From assembly GCF_900107795.1 (NCBI RefSeq), contig NZ_FNRL01000035.1, forward strand, positions 1 to 55,223: a stretch of 55,223 nucleotides of DNA, read 5' to 3'. The notes beneath the pieces are model-generated. The model searched no databases and was not told the origin of the DNA. It was given only the letters and a program-made list of their open reading frames with translations. The position numbers and the translations under genes were made by a program. The stretch comes from Chitinophaga terrae (ex Kim and Jung 2007) (GTDB lineage Bacteria > Bacteroidota > Bacteroidia > Chitinophagales > Chitinophagaceae). This document shows, in pieces, positions 1 through 7,671 of this stretch. The number at the start of each line of letters is the position of its first letter. The first letter of the stretch is position 1.

Positions 1-240
1 CAAACCCAGGTGGGACAACTTGCCCTCACAGGCCAACAGCCCCTCGCATAGCTCCCGCAGCCCGTTACAGTAACTGAACACCCCATACAGAAGGCTTACC
101 AAATGAACCCGCAAGGGTAAGCGCTTATAATAACGGTTTGATTGATGCTTTCTGTTTGCCGCATTGATTATAGCACTGGGTATTACATCTAATATTTGAG
201 ATAATACCGGCTGTCCGGAAAAACTTTTATTTTCGCCCAT
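1..240 (-). CDS. IS4-family transposase, N-terminal 80 residues (partial)
   Basis: The frame opens at the ATG complementary to 238-240 and stays open to base 1, giving 80 residues that begin MGENKSFSGQPVLSQILDVI. The pattern (short acidic start, FxGQPxxxQxLDxIP, then NRYYKRLPLRVHLVSLLYG and LRELCEGL) is typical of the DUF4372 N-terminal domain found before the DDE domain in IS4-family transposases of Bacteroidota. The catalytic DDE part lies beyond the window. The transposase cuts and rejoins the element at its inverted repeats. Family assignment is by recognition of the motif pattern; whether the gene is intact cannot be judged here. Confidence 0.87.
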   Translation of the reverse strand, partial: MGENKSFSGQPVLSQILDVIPSAIINAANRKHQSNRYYKRLPLRVHLVSLLYGVFSYCNGLRELCEGLLACEGKLSHLGL

Positions 241-278
241 GGTAATTTTAAGTGTGGTAACTCAAACTTACCAAATTG

Positions 279-304
279 GGCGGTTCTTCGGAACTGCCTT
301 TTTT
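279..304 (+). terminator. Hairpin with UUCG loop and T-run inside the IS end
   Basis: GGCGGTTC (279-286), loop TTCG, GAACTGCC (291-298), then six T. It lies between the transposase start and the inverted repeat. Read on the plus strand it is a classical intrinsic terminator, which would stop transcription running antisense through the element; in the transposase mRNA it forms a hairpin in the 5' leader. A second stem, GGTAA/TTACC at about 256-272, sits beside it. Confidence 0.7.
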
Positions 305-308
305 CATC

Positions 309-440
309 CTAAAACATTATTTTAGTCGGACAATAGTGATATTTTTTGATGATTGCAGGGTCAACCAGTGCAGCCCATACCTGATCAGGGGTTGCATGGA
401 TCGTTACTTCAGCTTTTGCTATGAGGTTCTTTTTTTCCAT
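309..440 (-). pseudogene. SRPBCC (AHSA1-like) gene, N-terminal fragment interrupted by IS4
   Basis: The frame starts at the ATG complementary to 438-440. Residues 1-35 look like the start of an AHSA1/START-fold protein: an EVTIHATP segment followed by VWAALVDPAIIKKY, the usual first helix with a WxAL and DP signature. At base 335 the reading frame runs into the IS inverted repeat, picks up eight element-coded residues and stops at TAG (309-311), giving 43 residues where the family usually has about 140-160. The rest of the gene should lie on the far side of the IS, outside the window. The next gene downstream in the same sense as its start side is an NTF2-like protein, a common kind of neighbour. 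The product is almost surely non-functional. Confidence 0.85.
319..335. repeat. Terminal inverted repeat of the left IS4 copy
   Basis: Read outward-in on the minus strand this is TATTGTCCGACTAAAAT. It matches 54900-54916 in 16 of 17 positions in the opposite sense, as expected for the two ends of one element type. It marks the IS/host boundary inside the SRPBCC gene. Confidence 0.85.
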
Positions 441-487
441 GTTACAGGTATTTAAACAATGAAAATTATTAGCAAAAACCGTGAAAA

Positions 488-877
488 TTATTTGTTGCCT
501 GGCTCAACAGTATAAGTTCTTATATTCTTTACCGGTGCATGATTGGTAGAGGCTTTGAACCGGTAAACATCGCAGAACGCTTCCTTTCTTCCGTCTTTAA
601 ATTTCAGCAATCCTTCCGCCATACCGTCATACCCGTGGGTAATAATGGTATGAATAGTTAATTCCGCTACTTTATCGCTTCTGAAACGCCGGAGCGCTGC
701 AAGCACTGCTTCTTTTCCTTCGATGGTTTCGCCTCCGGCCGTGGTCCATTGTATATCGTCGGTTGCGTTTTTCTCCAGGGAAGCCTGGTCATTATTTACG
801 ATGGCAATAATAAAGTCTTTTACAAACATTTTTTTGGGCGCATTACCGCAATCGGCCTGTACTTGAATTTTTATCAT
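488..877 (-). CDS. NTF2-like / SnoaL-like domain protein
   Basis: This 129-residue protein has the make-up of a single NTF2-like (SnoaL, DUF4440-type) cone fold: an N-terminal helix with FVKDFIIAIVNNDQASLEKN, a DDIQWTTAGG strand, GKEAVLAAL helix, and a C-terminal curved sheet containing AFCDVYRFKA and IRTYTVEP. There is no signal peptide, so it should be cytoplasmic. Members bind small hydrophobic ligands or act as isomerase-like enzymes, but the fold does not define a substrate. It lies 47 bases upstream of the interrupted SRPBCC gene in the same direction and may once have formed an operon with it. Confidence 0.75.
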   Translation of the reverse strand: MIKIQVQADCGNAPKKMFVKDFIIAIVNNDQASLEKNATDDIQWTTAGGETIEGKEAVLAALRRFRSDKVAELTIHTIITHGYDGMAEGLLKFKDGRKEAFCDVYRFKASTNHAPVKNIRTYTVEPGNK

Positions 878-983
878 GGGTTGTTTATTTATTAGCGGGT
901 CCAGGTGCCTTAATTGAAGATAAGGAAATTGTCAGTGTTCCAGGTAGCCTTTGTACAGGGGAATATACCTTCTTCAACTAAAA

Positions 984-1020
984 AACCGAAGGTTTTCCAA
1001 CGTATGGAAAACCTCCGGTT
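984..1020 (-). terminator. Intrinsic terminator after the cytochrome c gene
   Basis: A 16-bp stem (AACCGAAGGTTTTCCA / TGGAAAACCTCCGGTT, one mismatch) with a short loop, followed on the minus strand by a run of T. It lies 24 bases beyond the stop codon of the gene at 1044-3650. Confidence 0.85.
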
Positions 1021-1043
1021 CCTGTAAATTTAAAAAAAAAGAA

Positions 1044-3650
1044 TTATTTCTTTTGCTGTTCCAGGAAGCTGACCAGGGATGCAAATTCTTCGATCGATAA
1101 TGCATTGGCGAGCCCGGTAGGCATCATTGATGTTTTCAATTCCTTGCGGCTCAGGATATCGGCTGTATTCACCGTGTATACGGCGCCGGTAATATCTCTC
1201 ATCACTACTTTGTTAGCCGTTTCTTCTGTTACGAATCCAACATACGACTTGTTGCCTTTTGCTGTAATGGTTACAGTGGCAAAGCCCTGCGAGATAGAGG
1301 CGTTAGGTTTAAGAATGGATTCGGCGATCCGCTCGCGGTTCATGATAGAACCAATTTGTCCCATGAACGGTCCTTTCATCTTTTCGCTCCTGCTAAGGCT
1401 ATGGCAAGCAATACAACCCTGGTTGGTGAACAGGATCTTTCCTTTTGCCGGATCACCTTTTATCTGTTTAACAGCCAGCAATACGTCTTCAATAGATGAT
1501 TTGCCTACCTGTCCTTTTTTACTTTTGATTTTCTCCAGGTCTATTTTTGGTTCCTTAGCTGCAACCGGTTCCGCTTTTTTCACCGGGGCAAATGCTGCGA
1601 TCTCCATCCTGTGGCGTGCATCCAGTTCCCTGAACATATCCAGGCGTGCAGGTCCGGCTTTTACCGCTTCCTGTTTCAGGAATTTTTCGATTGCCGGCGA
1701 GCCTTCCCAAAGTACTGCTTTGTAATACGGTCCATGTGAATCAGGGCGTGTTCCCCACCACCAGGAGGCGTCGTATGCGTCTTCTTTTTTATAGAGGCGG
1801 GCCAGCGTGGTCAGGATTTGTTTTTTCAGCTTTTCGTCTTTCGATTGTTTGTAGGCGGCAATTAACCCGTTCACTGCTTTTTCATCGTGCATATAACGCA
1901 GCGCCCATAATGCAAGAGTAGCGTTAGGGCTGTTGATCGCCGATACCGTGGCATCCACCGCATTCAGTTCCAAAAGTGCGCGTACGGCCAGGTGCGGCAG
2001 TACGATAGCTGCATTAGGCGTAGCATGCGGGCCTTCCTTGTCTTTAACCGGTGCTGCAAAAGAGGCTGGTACTTTTGTCTGCAACAGGGCTGTGGCAGTT
2101 TCTGGATGTCCCAGGCGTCCTAACCCAATGATTGCTGCGGCATGAACGCGCGGAGAAGGATCTTTCAGCGCATCCAGGAATGGTTGTACCGGAACGGCTG
2201 CTGCCAGGGCTTTGCGATCGGCCAGGGCGCGTAACGCATGTTCTTTTATTGTTTCGTCCTTCGTCAGTTCTACCAACGCCGGGATACCGTCTTTACCGCT
2301 GGCTTGCGCATAGGTATACAAGCCGGCTACCCGGGCGTACAATGGCAATTGTGCATCAGATGCTATCTTCAGCGAAGCGGTAATTCCTTGCTGGTCGCCT
2401 CTTTTCACCAGCTCCTGGGAAGCGTTCAGTCTTGCCACGGCGCTTGGAGATTTAAGCAGGTTAACCAGCTCGTCTGCCGATGCCTTGGCCAGGTCGGGGA
2501 AGGGTTTATATGTCCAGTTATTAGGTACTGCCCGTACTACGAACCCGATGGTATCGCTGCCGGAGTAACCTGCGCCATCCCAGGCGGAAAGATAAAGCCT
2601 GCCGGAGCCGTCAACATCCAGGTCGGTGATCTGCGGCAGTGCAATGAAATCCTCTTCTTTTTGAGTGAACGTTGGGCCGTCGGGCTTTACCCTGTGAATG
2701 TAAAGCATGCTTCTGCCCCAATCGGCCATCATGGGAACGTTGTTGTATTTTTCCGGCCAGTTGGGTTCCGACATGAACAGGGCGCCTGTTCCGGAGCCTC
2801 CGCCCAGGTCGGCCAAGGCTGGTATGATTTCATCCGTGAAGTGTTGGAACAAAACAGGGTATCCATATTCGCCTGACTGGAGGTGATGGGAGAAACGTAC
2901 GTTCCATCCGCCGCCATCATTGGTGTTTTCGCGGGTAAAGATGTTCATATACGGGTCAATGGCCACATCATATACGTTACGTGTGCCATGGGTGAATACT
3001 TCCATCTCGGTACCGTCGGGGCGTACGCGTACGATACCTCCGCCCAGCATGGTCAGTTTCTTACCGGAACGGTCGGTAGCTTCATGGAAACCGAAGTCGC
3101 CAACGGCAATATAGATCCAGCCGTCGATACCCATGCGGATACCGTTGGTAGCATGGTCTGTTCCCCGTTCCTGGATATATTTGGTGTTGCTGAGGTGTTC
3201 GATGAGTGGTTTGGGCGCTCCATCGGCCTTTCCGTCCCCGTCTTTGTCTTCAAATACTACCAGGGCCATACCCGTGGCCTTTCCTGTTTCATTGGAGAAG
3301 GTAGTATGCAAAACGAAAACCTGGTTACCCATTACGATGATCCCTCTTGGGTTATCTACCATCGCAAATTCGGTATGCTGGTCCATTTTCCCATCATTGT
3401 CCGTATCTACCAGCTTCAATATGCGTCCTTTCCCGGGATCTTTACCCAGGGAGCCGATCATATCTACGCCCACAAATACTTCCCCTGTTGGCGCCACTGC
3501 CAGGCAGGCTGGGCTGGGGGTGATGGCAGGACCTGAAAATTTTGTGATACTTAATTCTGCCGGAGCAGCAGTCTGAGAATACCCTGAAAACGGTTTAGCT
3601 AACATCAACGCTGTAAGAGAGCATACCAGCGTAAGTGGGTGTTTTATCAT
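1044..3650 (-). CDS. Secreted PQQ-like propeller / HEAT-repeat / cytochrome c protein
   Basis: This 868-residue protein starts with a signal peptide (hydrophobic stretch ending near SGYSQ) and would act in the periplasm. Residues of about 30-380 resemble the N-terminal beta-propeller of the 'membrane-bound dehydrogenase' family (TIGR02604 type), with calcium-loop-like segments DTDNDGKMDQ, DKDGDGKADG and DLDVDGSG. About 390-640 are alpha-helical HEAT-like repeats (for example HAAAIIGLGRLG). The C-terminal 130 residues form a heme-binding domain (TIGR02603 type) with CIACH at 746-750 and a candidate axial Met at 842-843. The architecture is best known from Planctomycetes and Verrucomicrobia and also occurs in Chitinophagaceae; a sugar or alcohol dehydrogenase role is inferred, not shown. 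It is monocistronic, with its own terminator. Confidence 0.8.
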   Translation of the reverse strand: MIKHPLTLVCSLTALMLAKPFSGYSQTAAPAELSITKFSGPAITPSPACLAVAPTGEVFVGVDMIGSLGKDPGKGRILKLVDTDNDGKMDQHTEFAMVDNPRGIIVMGNQVFVLHTTFSNETGKATGMALVVFEDKDGDGKADGAPKPLIEHLSNTKYIQERGTDHATNGIRMGIDGWIYIAVGDFGFHEATDRSGKKLTMLGGGIVRVRPDGTEMEVFTHGTRNVYDVAIDPYMNIFTRENTNDGGGWNVRFSHHLQSGEYGYPVLFQHFTDEIIPALADLGGGSGTGALFMSEPNWPEKYNNVPMMADWGRSMLYIHRVKPDGPTFTQKEEDFIALPQITDLDVDGSGRLYLSAWDGAGYSGSDTIGFVVRAVPNNWTYKPFPDLAKASADELVNLLKSPSAVARLNASQELVKRGDQQGITASLKIASDAQLPLYARVAGLYTYAQASGKDGIPALVELTKDETIKEHALRALADRKALAAAVPVQPFLDALKDPSPRVHAAAIIGLGRLGHPETATALLQTKVPASFAAPVKDKEGPHATPNAAIVLPHLAVRALLELNAVDATVSAINSPNATLALWALRYMHDEKAVNGLIAAYKQSKDEKLKKQILTTLARLYKKEDAYDASWWWGTRPDSHGPYYKAVLWEGSPAIEKFLKQEAVKAGPARLDMFRELDARHRMEIAAFAPVKKAEPVAAKEPKIDLEKIKSKKGQVGKSSIEDVLLAVKQIKGDPAKGKILFTNQGCIACHSLSRSEKMKGPFMGQIGSIMNRERIAESILKPNASISQGFATVTITAKGNKSYVGFVTEETANKVVMRDITGAVYTVNTADILSRKELKTSMMPTGLANALSIEEFASLVSFLEQQKK

Positions 3651-3857
3651 TTAATAACGCGTGTTTAAAAAACTATAACTAAGTGCTTGGATAACAGGTC
3701 AAGATATAAAAAATAAATTTCCGGGTAGAAAAATTTCTTTGAGTGGGGAGATGTTTAGCCTGTTCAACTGTTCGTTTGTGGACAAATGACCGTCCGGCGA
3801 TGAACATTTATCCGGAGCCTCAAACGGCAGATTCGCCAGCCAGGCGTGCCTTGGGCG

Positions 3858-3873
3858 TGGCAGTTTATTTGTG
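3858..3873 (+). promoter_or_regulatory. Candidate sigma-54-type promoter before the permease fragment
   Basis: TGGCAGTTTATTTGTG resembles the -24/-12 pattern TGGCACG-N4-TTGCW with the spacing kept but GC changed to GT at -12. It ends 34 bases before the ATG at 3908. An imperfect inverted repeat TGTTCGTTTGTGGACA lies about 90 bases upstream (3769-3784), where an enhancer-binding activator could sit. The match is not perfect and the assignment is tentative. The rest of the 3651-3907 gap shows nothing else I can name. Confidence 0.3.
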
Positions 3874-3907
3874 ATACAGGGAAACAATCATTTTTCAAAT
3901 TCAAACT

Positions 3908-4399
3908 ATGATAAGAAACTATATCAAAATGGCACTCAGGAACCTGATGAGAAATCGCCGGAGTTTCTTTGTGAACATGATTGGGTTGGTAGTTGGATTT
4001 AGCGCCTGCCTGGGCATATTGCTGGTGCTGAGCTATGAACAGAGCTACGATAACTTTCATGCCGGTAAAGATCGAATTTACAGGTTAGTGAGAGAGGATA
4101 AGAAAGTAGAAGCAAAAGGCTATGGCGCAGGTATTCCTTTTCCTATGGCTTCCGCTATTGCTGCAGAATACCCGCAGGTAGAGGCTACCGCACAGATGTA
4201 CGGGGAGCGGGATGTACAGGTGATCGTTCCTTCAGGCCCCGATGGTGCAAACAGGAAATTCCTGGAAGCCAAAGGCGTATTTTTCACAACACCGCAGTTC
4301 TTTAAAATATTCAATTTCCGGATGAAAAGCGGTACCACTGATGCGATCAGGGAGCCGGGTACAGCGCTGCTGACTGAAGATTACGCCTCTCAATTTTGA
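3908..4399 (+). pseudogene. MacB/FtsX-type ABC transporter permease, N-terminal fragment
   Basis: The first 160 residues are a clear start of a FtsX/MacB-like permease of the kind abundant in Bacteroidota: MIRNYIKMALRNLMRNRR, one membrane helix (about residues 20-43, ending VLSYEQSYD), then the MacB_PCD periplasmic domain (DRIYRLVRED, FFTTPQFFKIFNF, GTALLTEDYASQF). Family members are usually close to 800 residues with four membrane helices. Here the frame ends at TGA (4397-4399) because the sequence switches to a glycosyltransferase gene at about 4386-4395. The typical continuation after LLTEDYA is lost, so about 80% of the protein is missing. The upstream region and start codon look normal. 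Confidence 0.85.
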
Positions 4400-5072
4400 G
4401 ATTATAGTTGTCGATGATGGAAGTACAGACACTACGGCTTCGATTGCCAAAAAATTTTCAAACTATTATGGGCATACCAAAGTGATCTCTTACTTTCCTA
4501 ATAAAGGAAAAGGATTTGCTGTTAAAACAGGTGTATTAGCTGCGGAAGGCAATTTAATATTGTATAATGATGCTGATGGTTCGGCACCTATTCAGGAACT
4601 TTGTAAATTGGAAGAACAACTATTATTAGGATATGATATTGCACTAGGATCTCGTAATAAGGATAATAATGGATCTGAAGTTCAATTTCTATTACATAGA
4701 AAAATAATTGGTACTCTTTTCAATACTTTAGTAAAAGTATTCCTTGTTCGGGAATTTCATGATACCCAATGCGGATTCAAATTATTTACAAAAGAAAGTG
4801 CAAAGAACGTATTTCCATTGCTTACGGAACAAAGATTTGCATTTGATATTGAAGTATTATTCATTGCCAAACATTTAGGATATAAAGCCTCAGAGGTTGG
4901 AATTAATTGGTCCAATGTTAAAGGGTCTAAAGTAAATCTGATTCTGGATTCATATAGAATGTTCATAAGTATTTTTAAAGTTCGGGTAAGGCGTTTCAAA
5001 AGCAAAAACACCAAAGTCAAACAATTAAATTATGAAAATCCAAATCACCTGGAAATGAATAATTTGTTATAA
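4395..5072 (+). pseudogene. Family 2 glycosyltransferase (ALG5/dolichyl-phosphate glucosyltransferase-like), N-terminus missing
   Basis: Reading from 4395 in frame with the stop at 5070-5072 gives FEIIVVDDGSTDTTASIAKK, then NKGKGFAVKTGVLAA, YNDADGSAP (the DxD-like nucleotide-sugar/metal site), a GSR motif, HDTQCGFKLFT and FAFDIEVLFIAKHLG, a full signature of GT2 polyprenyl-phosphate sugar transferases of the ALG5 subgroup. About 225 residues remain; the first 35-45 (the usual xxSVVIPAYNE strand and helix) are absent and no ATG precedes the motif in frame. The frame overlaps the end of the permease fragment by five bases at the fusion point. A hand count of 4501-4560 gives 20 G/C in 60, against 32 in 60 at 4141-4200, so the two pieces come from different backgrounds. 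Confidence 0.83.
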
Positions 5073-5194
5073 GGAACTTTTTATATACCTATCAGAATCC
5101 ATTGTTTAGAAGTAACAAAATGATTGGCTGTCATTCCATCAAACCCCAGAAGTGCGTGAGTGCTATTGATTCAGGTAACCAACCAAATATTTTC

Positions 5195-5225
5195 AACTAA
5201 CCAATTACATTTTTGAATATCTTTG
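5195..5225 (+). promoter_or_regulatory. Promoter of the B12 uptake operon
   Basis: TATCTTTG at 5218-5225 fits the Bacteroidota -7 box TANNTTTG exactly. The -33 box is weak (TTTTC near 5190-5194). Transcription would begin near 5231, about 60 bases before the cobalamin aptamer, leaving a leader of about 370 bases. The stretch 5073-5190 between the glycosyltransferase stop and this promoter is AT-rich and shows nothing I can identify. Confidence 0.55.
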
Positions 5226-5291
5226 CCGTATTCTTAATTGACTGTGCTACTAAACGAAGCTATTAGTGGTACTGATTTAAGGAAGCTAAAA

Positions 5292-5478
5292 TTGCATTGG
5301 TTCAACTTTTATTAACCTAATAAAAGTTGATTAATAGGGAATCAGGTGAAAAACCTGAGCAGACCCGCTACTGTAAGTTCTGTAAGAACGCTTTGCATCC
5401 ACTTGCCACTGTCTCTGTTCACCCGGGGATGGGAAGGCCGGCAAAGTAAGAACAAGCCAGGAGACCTGCCAATGCAGA
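5292..5478 (+). ncRNA. Cobalamin (adenosylcobalamin-type) riboswitch
   Basis: All the family landmarks are in order: closing stem P1 GCATTGG (5294-5300) with CCAATGC (5469-5475), the GGGAATCAGGTG and CCTGAGCAGACCCGCTACTG core (about 5337-5376), the GGATGGGAAGGCCGGC arm, and the B12 box AGCCAGGAGACCTGCC (5455-5470). It lies 124 bases upstream of the BtuB-like gene. In this class, bound coenzyme B12 lowers expression of the gene downstream. Between aptamer and gene are CTGAATTAATTCAG (5524-5537) before a T-rich run, and a TCCGGC/GCCGGA hairpin (5562-5578) just ahead of the start codon; these are the likely expression platform, though I cannot tell which one switches. Confidence 0.95.
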
Positions 5479-5601
5479 TAGAGTTTAGAGCTTTCGAGGG
5501 TTGAAGCTTTGAATATGATTGTACTGAATTAATTCAGCAACTTAATTTTTTTCCTGTGTCCTCCGGCCAACAGCCGGATGATCGCTTAATGATTAACCAA
5601 T

Positions 5602-7671
5602 ATGTCAAACGCCTTAAAAACGTTGATAGTGGCGTTCTTTGCTCTTATTGGCGCCCAGGGGTATGCGCAGCAGCGCCGGCATGATACCGGGCATGCAGAT
5701 ACCACAGGCGTTAAAACTTTGCGTAGTGTTACCGTATACACTTCTGCTTATAAAGAAGTTATTCCCTCGCAAAAGCTGTCGGGCGCGCAATTAAAGAGCC
5801 TGAACAGCTTCTCGGTAGCCGATGCAATCCGCTATTTTGCCGGCGTACAGGTAAAAGATTACGGAGGCATTGGCGGGCTAAAAACTGTAGACATGCGCAG
5901 CATGGGTACTAACCACATGGGCGTATTTTATGATGGGATACAGCTGGGTAATGCGCAGAACGGGCAGATAGACCTCGGGAAATTCTCTATGGATAATATC
6001 GAATCCATCGCTGTTTACAATGGTCAGAAAAGCGATATTTTTCAACCGGCCAGGGACTATGGTTCATCAGGCACCATCTACCTCCGCAGCCGGAAACCAG
6101 TCTTCGATTCTTCAAAGAATATCAATCTCAAAGGGGTATTTAAAACCGGGTCGTTCGATCTTATCAATCCTTCCATCCTCTTTGAACAAAAACTTACCCA
6201 GCATCTTAATTACTCCCTCAGCGGCGAGTATATCAAATCGTCGGGCCGTTATCCTTTCAGGTATAAACGAGTGTACCACGAGTCGGGGACCATTGCCTGG
6301 GATACCACTGCTACCAGGCAAAACGGGGATATTAACGCGTTCAGGCTGGAGAGCGGGTTATACGGAAATGTGAACCGTGGTACCTGGAATGCCAAAGCCT
6401 ATTTTTATGATTCAGAGAGAGGCATACCCGGCGCTATTGTAAACAATGTATGGAAACGTTCCCAAAGGCAGTGGGACAGGAACTTTTTCATGCAGGGCTC
6501 TTTCCAGAAAAATGTTGCCAGGAATTATGATATACAGGTAAATGCAAAGTATGCCAACGATTACATGCGTTACCTGAACCCCGATACTACTTTAATGTAT
6601 ATCGATAATACCTTTCAGCAGCAGGAGTGGTACGGATCAGTAGCGAATAAATATAGCCTGTCCAGGAAGCTGGACATCAATTTGTCTACAGACTTCCAGT
6701 ATAATACCCTTAACTCGAACCTGGACGGATTTGTGTTTCCTAAAAGATTCACATCCCTTGTGGCGCTCGCAGGAGCGGCAGATTTAGGGAAACTGAAAAT
6801 GCAGGCAAGCGTTTTAGGTACTTTTGTAAATGAGCGCGTTTCCAGGGGCAATACTTCGAAAAGCGATACTGCTGCAGCCGCTCCATCCAGGAACGAGATC
6901 ACCCCGGCATTCTTTCTTTCCTACAAACCTTTCACCAAAGCAGATCTTAGTCTCAGGGCTTTTTATAAGAATATTTTCAGGATGCCAACATTCAACGACC
7001 TGTATTACACGGATATAGGCAATATTAACCTGCAACCGGAGTACACGCACCAGTACAACCTGGGGTTCGAGTACCGTAAAACCCATACCGGGGCGGTGTT
7101 GAGTGAATGGCGCCTGCAATCTGATTTCTATTACAACCAGGTTACCAACAAAATAGTAGCCGTTCCGAAGGGAAGTGGTATGTACCGCTGGATGATGATG
7201 AATATCGGGGATGTAGAGATCAGGGGGATAGATGTAGTAGCCGACCTGGCGTTTACATTACCGGTAGAAGTTTTATTGAATGTAAGAGCCGCGTATACCT
7301 ACCAGGCAGCCCAGGATTACACCAAACGGAAGAACCCCGAATTGCAGAAGATCACTTACGGGGGGCAGATACCTTATATACCCTGGCATAGCGGTTCTGT
7401 CATTTCAAGTATCCAATACAGGTCGTGGCGCCTGAACTACAGCTTTATTTACGTAGGAGAGCGATACCAGAACTCCGCCAATATTCCTGAGAATTATGAA
7501 CAGCCCTGGTATACCAGCGACCTCTCGGCATCCCGGAATATCCGGTTTAAGCGGTACCAGTTCAGGATCGCAGGGGAGGTCAATAACCTTTTGGACCAGG
7601 ATTACGAGGTAGTACTGAACTACCCCATGCCTAAACGAAATTATAAGATCATTTTATCCGTTGAACTATGA
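5602..7671 (+). CDS. btuB: TonB-dependent vitamin B12 receptor, BtuB-like
   Basis: The 689-residue protein has a signal peptide (cleavage near GYAQQ), a plug domain at about 45-165 (SVADAIRYFAGVQVKDYGG, GTNHMGVFYDGIQLGN, IESIAVYNGQ, SGTIYLRSRKP) and a 22-strand barrel up to the C-terminus, including the FRMPTFNDLYY motif common in BtuB/CirA-like receptors. It would move cobalamin through the outer membrane with energy from TonB/ExbBD. Function is inferred mainly from the cobalamin riboswitch directly upstream and the BtuG-like gene directly downstream, whose ATG overlaps this stop codon by four bases (translational coupling). No N-terminal carboxypeptidase-like or STN domain is present, unlike the SusC proteins further along. 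BtuB annotation is confident at the locus level; ligand range (cobinamide, other corrinoids) cannot be read from sequence. Confidence 0.88.
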   Translation: MSNALKTLIVAFFALIGAQGYAQQRRHDTGHADTTGVKTLRSVTVYTSAYKEVIPSQKLSGAQLKSLNSFSVADAIRYFAGVQVKDYGGIGGLKTVDMRSMGTNHMGVFYDGIQLGNAQNGQIDLGKFSMDNIESIAVYNGQKSDIFQPARDYGSSGTIYLRSRKPVFDSSKNINLKGVFKTGSFDLINPSILFEQKLTQHLNYSLSGEYIKSSGRYPFRYKRVYHESGTIAWDTTATRQNGDINAFRLESGLYGNVNRGTWNAKAYFYDSERGIPGAIVNNVWKRSQRQWDRNFFMQGSFQKNVARNYDIQVNAKYANDYMRYLNPDTTLMYIDNTFQQQEWYGSVANKYSLSRKLDINLSTDFQYNTLNSNLDGFVFPKRFTSLVALAGAADLGKLKMQASVLGTFVNERVSRGNTSKSDTAAAAPSRNEITPAFFLSYKPFTKADLSLRAFYKNIFRMPTFNDLYYTDIGNINLQPEYTHQYNLGFEYRKTHTGAVLSEWRLQSDFYYNQVTNKIVAVPKGSGMYRWMMMNIGDVEIRGIDVVADLAFTLPVEVLLNVRAAYTYQAAQDYTKRKNPELQKITYGGQIPYIPWHSGSVISSIQYRSWRLNYSFIYVGERYQNSANIPENYEQPWYTSDLSASRNIRFKRYQFRIAGEVNNLLDQDYEVVLNYPMPKRNYKIILSVEL

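Larger units (their letters stand above)
1..335 (-). mobile_element. IS4-family insertion sequence, 5' part, runs off left edge
   Basis: This segment holds the start of a transposase reading leftward, a hairpin between the gene and the element end, and a terminal inverted repeat at 319-335. The repeat reads TATTGTCCGACTAAAAT from the outside inward. The same 17-mer with one change begins the element at the right edge (54900-54916), which fixes the boundary here at about 335. The element splits an SRPBCC gene. Only one end is in view, so total length and target-site duplication cannot be seen. Confidence 0.88.

Noticed and set aside
1105..1725. 206-residue plus-strand open frame
   Set aside because: It is opposite the cytochrome c gene, whose domains and CxxCH motif are clear; the plus-strand product has no family features.
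3764..4060. 98-residue minus-strand frame between the divergent genes
   Set aside because: It overlaps the permease start on the other strand, has low-complexity polar composition and no recognisable motif.
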